From contig NZ_WJIC01000025.1 of assembly GCF_009649815.1 (NCBI RefSeq), positions 1-64,000 of the forward strand: 64,000 nucleotides of DNA. Reading direction: 5' to 3'. The position numbers and the translations under genes are program-made. Below, piece after piece: positions 17,045 through 28,200 of this stretch. A model generated the notes under the pieces. That model worked only from the letters and a program-made list of their open reading frames with translations. It was not told the origin of the DNA and did no database searches. This DNA comes from Nocardia sp. SYP-A9097. Lineage in GTDB: Bacteria > Actinomycetota > Actinomycetes > Mycobacteriales > Mycobacteriaceae. Position 1 is the first letter of the stretch, and the number at the start of each line of letters is the position of its first letter.

Positions 17045-17263
17045 AGATCAGCCTTCCAACGTCGTCGTGCTCGCATTTTCCGAGACACGGTCTTGTCCGG
17101 ACGGAGCCCCCGAGAGGAGTGCGAACGCATGCCGCTGGGAAGCAGCTGCGATGAAGGTTCGTCACCGCTCCCGGTGTGGATGGGTGCGATTCCCGAACGA
17201 CATAGGGACACACGAACTACCGCAGCGTGTCATCGGAGTGTCGCTACCTCTAGGCTGTTGGAC

Positions 17264-17986
17264 GTGGAAGCACGCACGGGAGCCAGGTCGACGCGACGAC
17301 CGGACCCTGCGTTGGAGTTGCAGGACGACCCACAAGAGCTGATGCCCCGTCGCCGCCCGACGCAGGAACGGAGCAAGCGCAAGTTCGACGCCCTGCTGCA
17401 GTCCTCCCGCGAATTGCTCGTCGAGGTCGGCTTCGAGTCGTTCACCTGTGAGGAAGTCGCGGCCCGCGCGGAAGTCCCCATCGGCACCCTCTACCAGTTC
17501 TTCGCGAACAAATACGTGATCGTGTGCGAGCTGAATCGCCAAGACCTGGTTGCGGTTTCACAAGAGCTGTCGGATTTCCACGGCGAGATCCCGTCCATGG
17601 ACTGGCTACGCCACATGAACTCCCTGGTCGACCATCTCGCCGACCTGTGGATGACCGACCCGTCCCGCCGCGAGGTCTGGCTCGCCATGCAGTCCACCCC
17701 CTCGACCCGGGCCACCGGCGCCATCCACGAGAAGGAATTCGCCGAAGCGGTAGCCCAAATGCTCCGCTCCCTCATGCCCCGCACCCCCCGCATCCGCCGC
17801 TCCATGATGGCCCAGGTCCTGGTCCACGTCGTCTACTCGATGCTGAACTTCTCCGTCCAAGACGGCCTCAGCCACGAAGACGCGGTAGCCGAACTCAAAC
17901 GCCTCATGGTCGCGTATCTCCTGATCGCCGAGAAGGAATCACGCTCCGGCGGCCAGCGCACCCCCCTGGAACCCGAAGCCAACTGA
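17264..17986 (+). CDS. TetR-family regulator
   Basis: The protein carries a TetR helix-turn-helix: SFTCEEVAARAEVPIGTLYQ then FFANKYVIVCEL, with PTQERSKRKFDALLQSSREL as helix 1. Starting at GTG 17264 it has 240 residues; ATG at 17342 would give 214 and also fits, because the first 26 residues are not domain sequence. Neither start has a strong ribosome site. It is divergent from the DUF7159-type gene, about 220 bp away, and upstream of a Uma2 gene. No target is evident. Confidence 0.85.
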   Translation: MEARTGARSTRRPDPALELQDDPQELMPRRRPTQERSKRKFDALLQSSRELLVEVGFESFTCEEVAARAEVPIGTLYQFFANKYVIVCELNRQDLVAVSQELSDFHGEIPSMDWLRHMNSLVDHLADLWMTDPSRREVWLAMQSTPSTRATGAIHEKEFAEAVAQMLRSLMPRTPRIRRSMMAQVLVHVVYSMLNFSVQDGLSHEDAVAELKRLMVAYLLIAEKESRSGGQRTPLEPEAN

Positions 17987-18022
17987 GGCTGGTTTGTCGG
18001 TACCGCTCGCTAACATGGGCTC

Positions 18023-18700
18023 ATGTCGATCCCGCATATCGACCCGCCGCCACTGCCCGCCACCATGACCTGGGACGAGCTCATGGAGCTGCCCGAGGAG
18101 ATCGCCGAGAACATCGAGCTACGAGACGGGCGACCGGTCTGGGTCGCCGACGAGATTTACGCCAAGCGCAGCACCGGCGAACATCAAACGTTCACTCGAC
18201 GACTGACGAATACGCTGGAAACCGCAGCGAGACAGGCGATGTCGAGCACTGCGGGGTCCTGCTGGGAAGTCGAGTCGGAAAACAACCTCTTCTTCACCCG
18301 CGACAGATCCAGCTTCGTCACGCCAGATTTCATGATCAATCATTGCCGCGACGCAGAGTACGACTGGATCTACGCCGAGGACGCGGTCCTGGTGGGTGAG
18401 GTTCTTTCGCCCGCCAACACGCCGCCGCTGCTCGAGGCGAAGAAGGCTCGCTACGCGGCAGCCCGCATCCCGTGGTACTGGGAGGTGGATCTCGCACCGA
18501 ACCCACGCCGAATTTCGGCGGTGCGCCAGTACGCTTTCGCCGCTGTCGATTTCCATCTGCCGGAGGGTGTGACGCCACTTCGACCGCCGAAGGCGGGCGA
18601 ATACATTCTCACCGGTGAGTGGACTCCGGAAGCGGCGGAAGGCGTCGGGACCCTCCACCCCTTCCCGATCCATATCCCCTGGTCCGACCTGGCCTACTGA
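18023..18700 (+). CDS. Uma2-family (DUF820) restriction-endonuclease-fold protein
   Basis: 225 residues with the PD-(D/E)XK core of Uma2 proteins: TPDFMIN (Asp, near residue 100), AVLVGEVLSP (Glu, near 122) and EAKKARYAAARIPWYWEVD (Lys-containing helix and final strand, 137-155). The N-terminus (MTWDELMELPEE...IELRDGRPVWV) matches the family entry helix-strand. Uma2 proteins are abundant in actinobacteria and cyanobacteria; nuclease activity is predicted from the fold, and the biological role is unknown. It stands alone. Confidence 0.85.
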   Translation: MSIPHIDPPPLPATMTWDELMELPEEIAENIELRDGRPVWVADEIYAKRSTGEHQTFTRRLTNTLETAARQAMSSTAGSCWEVESENNLFFTRDRSSFVTPDFMINHCRDAEYDWIYAEDAVLVGEVLSPANTPPLLEAKKARYAAARIPWYWEVDLAPNPRRISAVRQYAFAAVDFHLPEGVTPLRPPKAGEYILTGEWTPEAAEGVGTLHPFPIHIPWSDLAY

Positions 18701-18710
18701 ACCCTCGGTG

Positions 18711-18752
18711 CGAATTTGGTGTGCCGCATTCGAATGCGGCACACCAAATTCG
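18711..18752. terminator. Perfect 42-bp palindrome between convergent genes
   Basis: Two 20-bp arms (first CGAATTTGGTGTGCCGCATT) flank the central CG and match perfectly, 8 bp from each neighbouring stop codon (18700 and 18760). There is no T-run, so a very stable transcript-end hairpin for both uma2 and acpS is the likely role. Confidence 0.65.
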
Positions 18753-18759
18753 GAGCGGC

Positions 18760-19182
18760 TCAGCCCTGGATGAGGTCGGCGAGTTCGCCCGGGTCTTCCA
18801 GGACCACCATGGCGGCGGCTGTGTCGCCGTCGTGGGTGAGGGAGAGGTGGACGCGGACTCGGGGGAGGAATTCGGCTGCGAGGCCGTGCAATTTGATGCT
18901 GGGGCGGCCCCAGGCGTCATTGACGACTTCGATCAAAGGGTAAGGGTTGTCGCCGATTTGGGGGCTGCGGGCGAAGCGGGATGAGGCCCACGCCTTGATG
19001 ACCGCTTCTTTCGCGGCCCAGCGGGCGGCGTAGCTGCGGGCCGGATCGGTGCCTTTGCTTTGGCAATAGCGCCGCTCGCCAGCGGTGAAACTCTCCCGGA
19101 TCATGGTGGTGCCGGTGCGTTCCAGCTGTTCGGCGAATTCGGAGATGCAAACCAAATCCAGGCCGATGCCAAGGATTGTCAC
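18760..19182 (-). CDS. acpS: Holo-[acyl-carrier-protein] synthase
   Basis: 140 residues. The start ILGIGLDLVCISEF carries the Mg-binding Asp (GxDxV/I), and AARWAAKEAVIKAW carries the second metal-binding Glu with the KEA motif of AcpS-type phosphopantetheinyl transferases. The enzyme moves 4'-phosphopantetheine from CoA to a serine of ACP. Mycobacteriales keep acpS beside fas because bacterial FAS-I lacks the built-in transferase found in fungi. GTG start with GAGGAG upstream. It lies just downstream of fas on the same strand but is separated by a hairpin. Confidence 0.93.
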   Translation of the reverse strand: MTILGIGLDLVCISEFAEQLERTGTTMIRESFTAGERRYCQSKGTDPARSYAARWAAKEAVIKAWASSRFARSPQIGDNPYPLIEVVNDAWGRPSIKLHGLAAEFLPRVRVHLSLTHDGDTAAAMVVLEDPGELADLIQG

Positions 19183-19235
19183 AGCGTGGGACTCCTCGAT
19201 TCCTTTTGAGTGCAGTCGATTTCTGCAACATATAT

Positions 19236-19270
19236 AACAGCGGAGCCTACGGTTCGTAGGCTCCGCTGTT
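19236..19270 (-). terminator. Hairpin between fas and acpS
   Basis: AACAGCGGAGCCTAC/GTAGGCTCCGCTGTT is a perfect 15-bp stem with a 5-nt loop, placed after the fas stop (19298-19300) and 54 bp before the acpS start. In the direction of transcription it is followed by ATATATG rather than a T-run. It probably ends or attenuates fas transcription before acpS. Confidence 0.7.
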
Positions 19271-19297
19271 CGGTCGTTCAGCTATGCGAGCTGAGCA

Positions 19298-22200
19298 TTA
19301 CCGGCAGGCCGGTCCGGGCGGGACGGCGACATAGGTTGCGTCCGTACCCAATCGGGCCTGCTGCGAGAGCAGCATGTCGGCTTCCAGCTGCCGCGACTTC
19401 TTGGCCGGGGTGCCGTCACCACCGAGGCGGCGATCCGCGGGACGCTCGTAGAGCGGAGCACCGCCACACATGGCCTCGGTAATGCGCTGACGGCCGGCGA
19501 GCTGACGCTCCTGCGCCTGCCGCTGGTACGCCTCGCGCTGCTCCGGATCCAGGGCCTCGACGAACGCCTGCGGATGCACGATGGCGACCAGACCCGACAC
19601 GTGACCGAAGCCGAGCGAGGTGACCAGACCGGCCTTGAGCGGGAAGCGATCTCCGAGCTCCATGGCCTCGCGGACCCACACCAGGTGCGGGTACGCCGCC
19701 ATCTTCTCGTCGACGCAATCCAGGCTGCGGTTCGGCGGAATCACGCCCTGCGCCAGCACCTGGCACAGGCCGATCATCTGGAAGGCCGCCGCGCCGCCCT
19801 TCGCATGGCCGGTGAGGGCCTTCTGCGAAACCACGAACAGCGGAGCGCCTTCCGAGCGGCCGATGGCGGTGGCCAGGCGCTCGTGCAGCTCGGACTCATT
19901 GGGATCGTTGGCGGCGGTGGAGGTGTCGTGCTTGGAGATCACCGCGACCTCGTCCGCGCTCACACCCAGCTTGCCGAGCTCCTTGGCCAGCTTGGACTGT
20001 GCGCCACCGCGACCCGCGCCGAGCGCACCCAGGCCGGGGGCCGGGATGGAGGTGTGCACGCCGTCCGCGAAGGACTGGGCGAACGCCACCACACCGAGCA
20101 CCGGCAGGCCCATATCGCGAGCCACGGTGCCACGAGCCAGCAGAACCGTTCCGCCACCCATGGATTCGACGAACCCGCCGCGACGGCGATCATTGGCCCG
20201 GGAGAAGTACCGGTCGCTGATGCCCTTGGCGGACATTACGGCCGAATCGGCGGTGGCGGACATGTCACCGAAGCCGACAATGCCCTCGATACCGAGATCG
20301 TCGTAACCACCGGCGACCACCAGATCGGCCTTGCCGAGCTTGATCTTGTCCACACCCTCCTCCACGGAGACCGCGGCGGTGGCGCAGGCGGCGACCGGGT
20401 GGATCATGCCGCCGTAGCTGCCCACATAGCTCTGCACCACATGCGCCAGAGCGACGTTCGGCAACGCCTCCTGCAGGATGTCGTTGGCGTGCGGCTCACC
20501 GAGCAGGTTGTCGATGTACAGCGAGCGCATGGACGACATGCCGCCCATACCGGTGCCCTGGGTGTTGGCGACCAACGACGGGTGCACCCACTGCATGAGC
20601 TCGGCCGGGCTGAAACCGGAGCCGAGGAACGCGTCCACGGTGCAGACGATGTTCCAAAGCGCGACGCGGTCAACGGAACTCGCCATATCGGCGGAGATAC
20701 CGAAGCGGGTCGGATCCCAGCCGGTGGGGATCTGACCACCGACCACGCGGGACAGCTTGGCCTTGCGCGGCACGCGAATCTCGGTGCCCGCCTTGCGAGT
20801 CACCTGCCAGTCACCCGTGCCGTCGACCGGCGTGATGATGGTCTGCTCCGGGTTGGCGGCGTAGAAGGCCCGCGCCTCGGACTCGCTGTTGACGACGAAG
20901 GACAGGTCCTTGTCCAGGAACACCGAGGTGAGCAGCGGCGCGGTGTTGTCCACCATCGCCCCGTCATCGGCGTAGCGGCGCACGCCGCAGCGCTCGACAA
21001 CGGTGTCGTGGTACTTGTCGGCGAGGTCGGCCTCGTCGACGTACTCACCGGATTCGGTGTCGTACCAGCCGGGCTTGGGATCGTTCTCCCAGGTGACCAG
21101 GCCGGTGGTCCATGCCAGCTCCAAAACGCCCGCGGCGGAGAGCTGGTCGGAGACCTCCATCTCGAAGCGGGTGCGCGCCGAGCCGTAAGGGCCGAGCTCG
21201 CCCGCGCCGACAATGACGACCATGTCGTCGAGATCGGCTGTGACCGAACCCCATTCGGGGGTGGGCAGCTTGGAGGAGAGCGTCGGCGGTGCGGGCAGCG
21301 CCGAAATGGTCACTCCGTCAACACCTTCGGTGTCGGCTTCGGCCTCGGCCTGCTCGCGCGCCTGCCGTGCCAGTTCGGGCAGATCCAGCTTGGCTCCGGC
21401 GAGTCCGCCGGTCAGATCGATCTGCTGCGGTCCGGCGGCGGTCACGACGCGGGCCCGCGAGGTGCACCACTTGAGCAGTTCATCGGCCATCTGCGCGGTG
21501 GACCAGGTCTGCACGCCGGCCTGCTCGACGGCCTCGACCAGCGGGTCGTTGCCACCCATGAGCCCGGTGCCGCGCACCCAGCCGATCAGCGCGTGCACCA
21601 GGGTGACGCGGGCGGCCCAGGACTTCTCGGCCCGCCATTTGGTGACGATGGCGTCGAGCGCGGCCTTGGACTCGCCGTACGCGCCGTCACCGCCGAACAT
21701 GCCGCGGTTGGGCGAACCCGGCAGCACCACATGCAGTTTCGCGTCCACATCGTGGTCCGCGCCCAGCTTGGACAGACCGCCGATGAGGCGCTCCACCGAC
21801 CACAGCAGTACGCGCATCTCCATTTCGGCACGGGCCCCGGCGTCGGCCAGGTCACCGGCGACACGGGGTGCGGCGAACGGCAGCAGCAGGGTGGGGGTCA
21901 TCGCCTCCTTGACGAGAACCTTCGCGCCACCGGCATTGTCGACCTGCTCGTTACCGACCCACTCGATGAGCGCGTCGATATCGGTGTAGGAGGCCATATT
22001 CGCGGGGACGACCCACAGCGAGGCGCCGTGGCGGGCGTTCTCGCGGTACAGCTTCTTGTAGAAGCCGACGCGATCGTCGTTCAGCGAGGAGGTGGTGACG
22101 ATGACCGTCGCGCCACCGGCGAGCAGGCGTCCGGTCGCGGCGGCCGCGATGGAACCCTTACTGGCACCGGTGATTACGGCGATATCGTCGGACCAGACAC

Positions 22201-25200
22201 CCGGGTCCGCATCGGACAGCGCGGCCTCGGCGATCTTGCCGAAGAGCCCGGCCAGCACCGAGCGGGCTTCGTGCTTGGCGCGGTCCCGCCACCAGTTGGC
22301 CTGCGTCGCAACGGCTTCGCCCGCACCGAGGTAACCGTCGATCGGGAGTTCGGCATTGTTCGCGTCATTGCCGAGCCACAGCCGCGCGAGATCCTCACGC
22401 GCACTTGCCCAGCGGTCGTCGATGAGCAGCGCCTTGCGAGCGTCGAACGCGGGCGCGACCAATCGCGGCCAGTCCGAACCCAATTCGGCGGAGACCAGAT
22501 CGACCAGGTTGTCGTCCGAGGCTTCCGGTGCGGAGAGCTGCTCGGTCAGGCCGAGCTGCTCGAGCACCACCCGGGCGGCGGTGGCGAGAACGCCAGTGCT
22601 GCCGGTGATCTGCTCGGTGAACTCACCCAGTGCGGCGGCATCCACGGTCGCACCGCCACCGCCACCGGCGGACGGCAGCGAGACCGCGACTCCGCGGCGC
22701 GCGGCCACGGCCTGCACGGCGGCATCGATGGCGGCGTCGACCGAAGCACCGTCGCCGATTCCACCGGAAACCAGTCCGCCCAGGTCACCGCCGCGAACGG
22801 AGGCGCCTTCCCGGGTGCCGAGCGAAACCTCGGCGGTGACATGGCTGGCCCACCCGTCGCCCAGCTCCCAGACCTTCTTGACGCGCTCGGCAATGGCGGC
22901 GGGCCGCTTACCGGACGGGCCGAACACCTTGCGCAGGTGATCGCCGATGGCATCGGAGAGCACCGAGCCGAACGGCTTGTAGGTACGGGCCAGGCGCTCG
23001 ACGGTCGCCGAGAGCGCACCCATATCGGCATCGGCGGCACCGTCGATGGCACCGAGCGAGAGCTCCGCGCCGAGGTCGACGAGCAGCTGATTACGACGCG
23101 AGGAGACACCGTCGCACAGGCCCTCGATGGTGTCCACCGGGCCGATCTGGTCCAGGCGCAGCTTGGTCCAGAGCGCGATCAGAATGCGAGTGGCGTCGGC
23201 GGCACCGAAGCCGATGTCGTCCGGACGCGGTCCACCGGTGGCGACCGGGGCCGCAGCGGGCGCGGCGGCCGGAGTCGTTGCGGCGGAAGCGGTCTCGGCC
23301 GGGGTCTGCTCCGGCTCGTCGACCGGTGCGGGATCGGTATCGGTCGAGTACACGATGGCGGCTTCGCGCTCGATATTGAGCACCTCCACCGTGGTGTCCG
23401 TGAACGCGGGCAGCTTCAGCGTGTTGGAGGCCAGGTTCGCGACGGTAGGCGTTGCGGCCAAACCGACTTCGACGAACCGCTCGACGCCGAGGCCACCGTG
23501 CTCGGCATCGGTGAACAGCAGATCCTGGGTTTCGATCCAGCGCACCGGGCTGGCGAACTGCCAGGCGAGCAGCTCGACGAGCACCACGCGGCAGAGCTCG
23601 GCGGGATTGGCGGCCCAATCATCCCAATTCGCAAGCACTTCGGCGAGCGGCTCGGACGGGACGAGGTCGGCGATCTCCTGGATGAAATCGCGCTCCAGGT
23701 TGAACAGTCGCGGCACCAGGTTCGGAATGTAGCGTCCGACGAGGAGTTCCGGATGCAGGTCGGCGGGCAGCAGCCCTTTGAGCTTGGTACGGAACTCCGG
23801 CACACCGGCACGCAGCACGGTGGAGTGGAACGGCACATCGATACCCGGGATCACGACAAACGCACGCTTGCCACCGGTTTCGGCACGCAACCGCTCGATC
23901 TCGAGCTCGAGGGCCTCGAGTCCGGCGACGGTGCCCGCGATGGCGTACTGCGAGCCACGCAGGTTGAGGTTCACGACCTCCAGGAACTCGCCCGACTCTT
24001 CGCCGATGCGGTTCACGAACGGGATGACCTCGTGATCGGCGACGCCGATCTGCGACGGGCGGATGGCGGCCATCCGATAGTCGCTGAGGCCCTGCGCATT
24101 ACGCGGCACCAGCTCGTGCATGGCCGAGCCACGCTGGAACACCACCTCGAGCACGGCGTGCAGCGGCAGCACCCCGGCCACGGCCGAGAGTGCGTTGTAC
24201 TCTCCGACGGAATGCCCGGCGAGCATGGCCCCTTCGATGAAGGCACCGGCCTCGCGCAGCTCCGCGACCTGTGCCACACCGAGGGTCGCCATGGCGACCT
24301 GGGTGAACTGGGTCAGGTGCAGCACGCCCTGCGGGTGCCGGTATTCGACGCCGCGCGCCTTGAGGTAGGTCGGATTGTCGCGCACCACAGCGAGAATCGA
24401 GAAGCCGAGGGCATCGCGGGTGTGCTTGTCCGCGGCGTCCCAGACCTCCTTGGCCGCCTTCGAGCGAGTGCGTGCGTCCAGACCCATCCCCTTGGTCTGA
24501 ATGCCCTGGCCCGGGAAGGCGTAGACGGTCTTCGGCGGTGCGACGCGGCCGGTGCCGGTCATGACGAGATCGCCGTCGATACGGCAGGAGACCTCGATGA
24601 TCTCGGTGCCCTGATCCACCGCGACACGCTCCACGCGCACATCGATCTGCGCGCCGGGGCGCACCATGCCGAGGAAGCGGGTGGTCCACGCGGTGAGGGT
24701 GCGCGGCGGCACCTTATCGCTCAGGTCGATGGCCGAAACCGCATGCTGCGCAGCGGCACTGAGCCACATGCCGTGCACGATCGGGCTGCCGAGCCCGGCC
24801 AGCTTGGCCGCGGCGTCGGAGGTGTGGATCGGGTTGTGGTCGCCGGAGACCTGTGCGAAGGCGGCCATGGCACGCGGCGCGGTCAGGGTGACATCGCGGC
24901 GACGACGACGCGGGGTGTCGGCCGCGTTCCCCGACAGCACGCCACCGGCACGCGGCGGATCGGTCAGCTCATTGCCGCCGAGGCGACCACGAATGGCGAA
25001 GCGCTCCACCAGTTTCGCCACCGGCGGGGTGTCCAGGCCGTGGTCACGCATGACACCGACGGTCACCTGCACCTCGACCACGCGGCCGAGATCGGTGTCG
25101 AGCACCGACCTGCCCTCGGCGCGCACCGCGAGTACGGCGTGGCTGGTGGGCAATTCGCCGAGCAGCGCGATCTGGTGATCCAGGTGAACCAGATCCAGCA

Positions 25201-28200
25201 TGCCCTCGATGACGCTGCGCGCGTCCTCGGTACGGCTCGCGCCGAGCACCGCGAAAACCGCGGGCCAGCAAGCGCCCACGAGCACATCGGGCACGGTACG
25301 GCCGAGCGTGCTGAGGCTCTCCGGCAGACCGGAACCGGTGACACCGGCGTGATCGGCGATCAGATCCGGGCTCCAGGCCAGGTTGACGTGCGCGACCGGG
25401 GTGTCACCGATGGTCTTGACCTCGGGCAGCGACTGTCCGGCGGCGACGGCGAGCAGGGCCGACATGGCCTCGGTGGCATCGTCTTCGGTAATGACCGGTG
25501 CGCCACCGTTGTACACGCTGACGGGGACGGTGATGCGAATGCGGACGGCATCGCGGCCGAGCAGCGGGACCGCCAATTCCACGTAGGCGTGGTCGGTTTC
25601 GGGTCCGGCGATCGGGGTGAGGGTGGCGCCGGTGGGCGGGTGGTTCGCGCCCTCCTCATTCAGCGCCCACTCGGCGAGGTCGCCGAGGCGGTGGATCGGG
25701 TTGACGGTGGTGCGACCGGACCACTGCACATCCGGTGCGGCCAGCACGATATCGATGGCACCGGCGGTGACGTCGGCGCGGCGGCGACCGTCCACGGCGG
25801 CCGGGACGACGCCCGCGCGCACCAGCGAGTACGCGGTGTCCTGTTCGAAGCGGTCCAGGAGTTCACCGACCGGCTCGTCCACGCGGGTGATGCCCGCGAC
25901 GGCGACGGTGCCGGGGATGACGCAGACCTGATCGGCGGTGTAGCGCGGATCATGCGCCTGCCACAGCGAATCCGAGCGCCACCAGCGGCGCACGTCCTGA
26001 TCCACCACGGGTACGAAGTTGACCGGCTTGCCGGGGAGCTTGCACAGGCTGACGAAGAACGGGACATCGGCCGGGTGCAGGATGGCCTCGGCGACGGCCG
26101 GGTACTGCTCCTTCAGCGTGCAGATGGCCTTGACCGGGGTCTCGAAATCGGCATCCGCGGCGAAGAGGGTGTCGATCTGCCCGCGGTCGGCCGGGTTGAG
26201 GCGGGATTCGGTGCGGCGCACCATCTCCGCGAATCGGTCGCGCCAGGTGATGTCCAGCCAGACCGAGGCGGTGGCGTCGGCGATGGCGGAGGCGAAGTCG
26301 CCGCCGCAGTCGAAATCCCTGCGCCGGTCCAGGCCGACAGCGAGCTCGACGTAGCGCTCCAGCCACTCCAGGTAGGTCATGGTGGCGACATCGCCGAAGT
26401 ACGGCTTGGCGGTGCCGTTGAGCGCCTCGATGATCTCGGCGCGGCGCTCGGCCACGGCATCGGCGTCACCGGCGACCTCGTCCAGCAGGCGGCCGGTGCG
26501 CGAGGCGGAGTTGTCGATCTCGTGGATGTCCGCACCCAATTGGCTACGGCCCGAAGCCATTCCGCCGGTGGCGGTGCCCGCGGCGACCCAGTCGGGAGTG
26601 CCGGGGGTGTCCACGAGGAGCTGCTTGACCTCGGGAGTGGTGGTGGCCTCCAGGGTGGCCATGGCGGCGGTGCCGACCAGCACACCGTCCAGAGGCATGA
26701 CCGGGTAGCCGTAGCCCTGCGACCAAGCGCCGGTGAGGTATTCGGTGGCGCGCTCGGGCGTACCGATGCCGCCTCCGACACAAACGATCACATTGGCGCG
26801 GCTGCGCAGTTCACCGTAGGTCTCGAGCAGAAGGTCGTCGAGGTCCTCCCAGGAGTGGTGGCCACCGGCGCGGCCGCCCTCGATATGCATGATGACCGCG
26901 TAATCCGGTGCGGCATCGGCGATTCGGAGAACCGCGCGGATCTGCGCCACGGTGCCCGGCTTGAACGCGACGTGCGTGATGCCGACCTCGGTCAGCTCCT
27001 CGATGAGGGCCACAGCCTCGTCCAGCTCCGGAATACCGGCGGTGACAATGACGCCGTCGAACGGCGCACCGGCGGTACGTGCCTTCTGCACCAGGCGCTT
27101 TCCACCCAGCTGCAGCTTCCACAGGTACGGGTCCAGGAACAGCGAGTTGAACTGCACCGAGCGGCCCGGGTGCAGCAGCGTCTTCAGTTCGGTGACGCGG
27201 TCGGCGAAGATCTGCTCGGTGACCTGACCGCCACCGGCCAGCTCGGCCCAGTGGCCCGCATTGGCCGCCGCCGCAACGATTTTCGCGTCGACGGTGGTCG
27301 GGGTCATACCCGCCAGCAGGATCGGCGAGCGGCCGGTGAGCTTGGTGAACGCGGTCTCGACCACAATGCGGCCGTTGGGCAGGCGCACCGGCTTGGGCGC
27401 GAATTCGGCCCAGGCGGGGGAAACCTCGGGGGCCGCGCCGGGAGTGAACAGGCTGCGCTGGCCCGCGCGGGTGGAGGCGGCGAGCACGCCGACGCCGGTG
27501 CCCTTGAGCGATCCGGAGGTCAGGCGGGAGAGCAGATCACCCGGGCCGAGGTCCAGAATCCACTGCGCGCCCTGCGCGACCGTGGTGTCGACCATGGTGA
27601 CCCAGTCGATCGGGTCGACCAGCACCTCCTGGGTGAGGGCGGCGGCCAGTTCGGTGTCCAGGCCGCACTGTCCGGCCCAGCCGCGCACCAGTTCGACGGT
27701 GTCCTGCAGCGCGGGGTGATGGAAGGCGACCTCGACCGGAATGTCCTCGAACACCGGCGCGAAGACCGAACCGCCACGCTTCTTGGCGTCGCGCTCCTTC
27801 GACTGCTCGTCGTGAATCTCGGCCGCGCGCCGGCGAACTCGATCCAGCTGCGCCACCGGACCGCTGAGCACCGCGCGGCGACGGCCGTTGCGGATCGAGA
27901 GCACGGCGGCCTTCTCGGCGGCCACGCCGCGCGAGACCTCGTCGACGACGGCCTGCAACTCTTCGGGATCGACATGCGAGACCGCGACCATGGGCGAGCG
28001 GTCACCGATCGGCATGAGGCCCTTGCGGCGGGCGACCAGTCCGGCTGCGGCGCCGATCAACTGGGCGATGGCCAGCAATTCCGCGTCCCGCTGTCCGTGC
28101 GCCTGTGCGGCGGTAGCGGCGATCCGGCCCTGTGAGTGCCCGATCACGGCCGCCGGAGCGTTGGTGACGATATCGAGGCCCTGCAGGCGCAGCGCCCGCA

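Noticed and set aside
17264..17986. Identification of this TetR gene as fasR because it lies near fas.
   Set aside because: Mycobacterial fasR is not located beside fas, and no palindrome like those in the fas promoter is seen upstream of this gene.
19574..28135. A very long open frame on the plus strand opposite fas (about 2,850 codons).
   Set aside because: The minus strand has clear FAS-I motifs throughout. The plus frame is a mirror of GC-rich codon bias and its translation is low-complexity Gly/Arg/Asp-rich with no domain.
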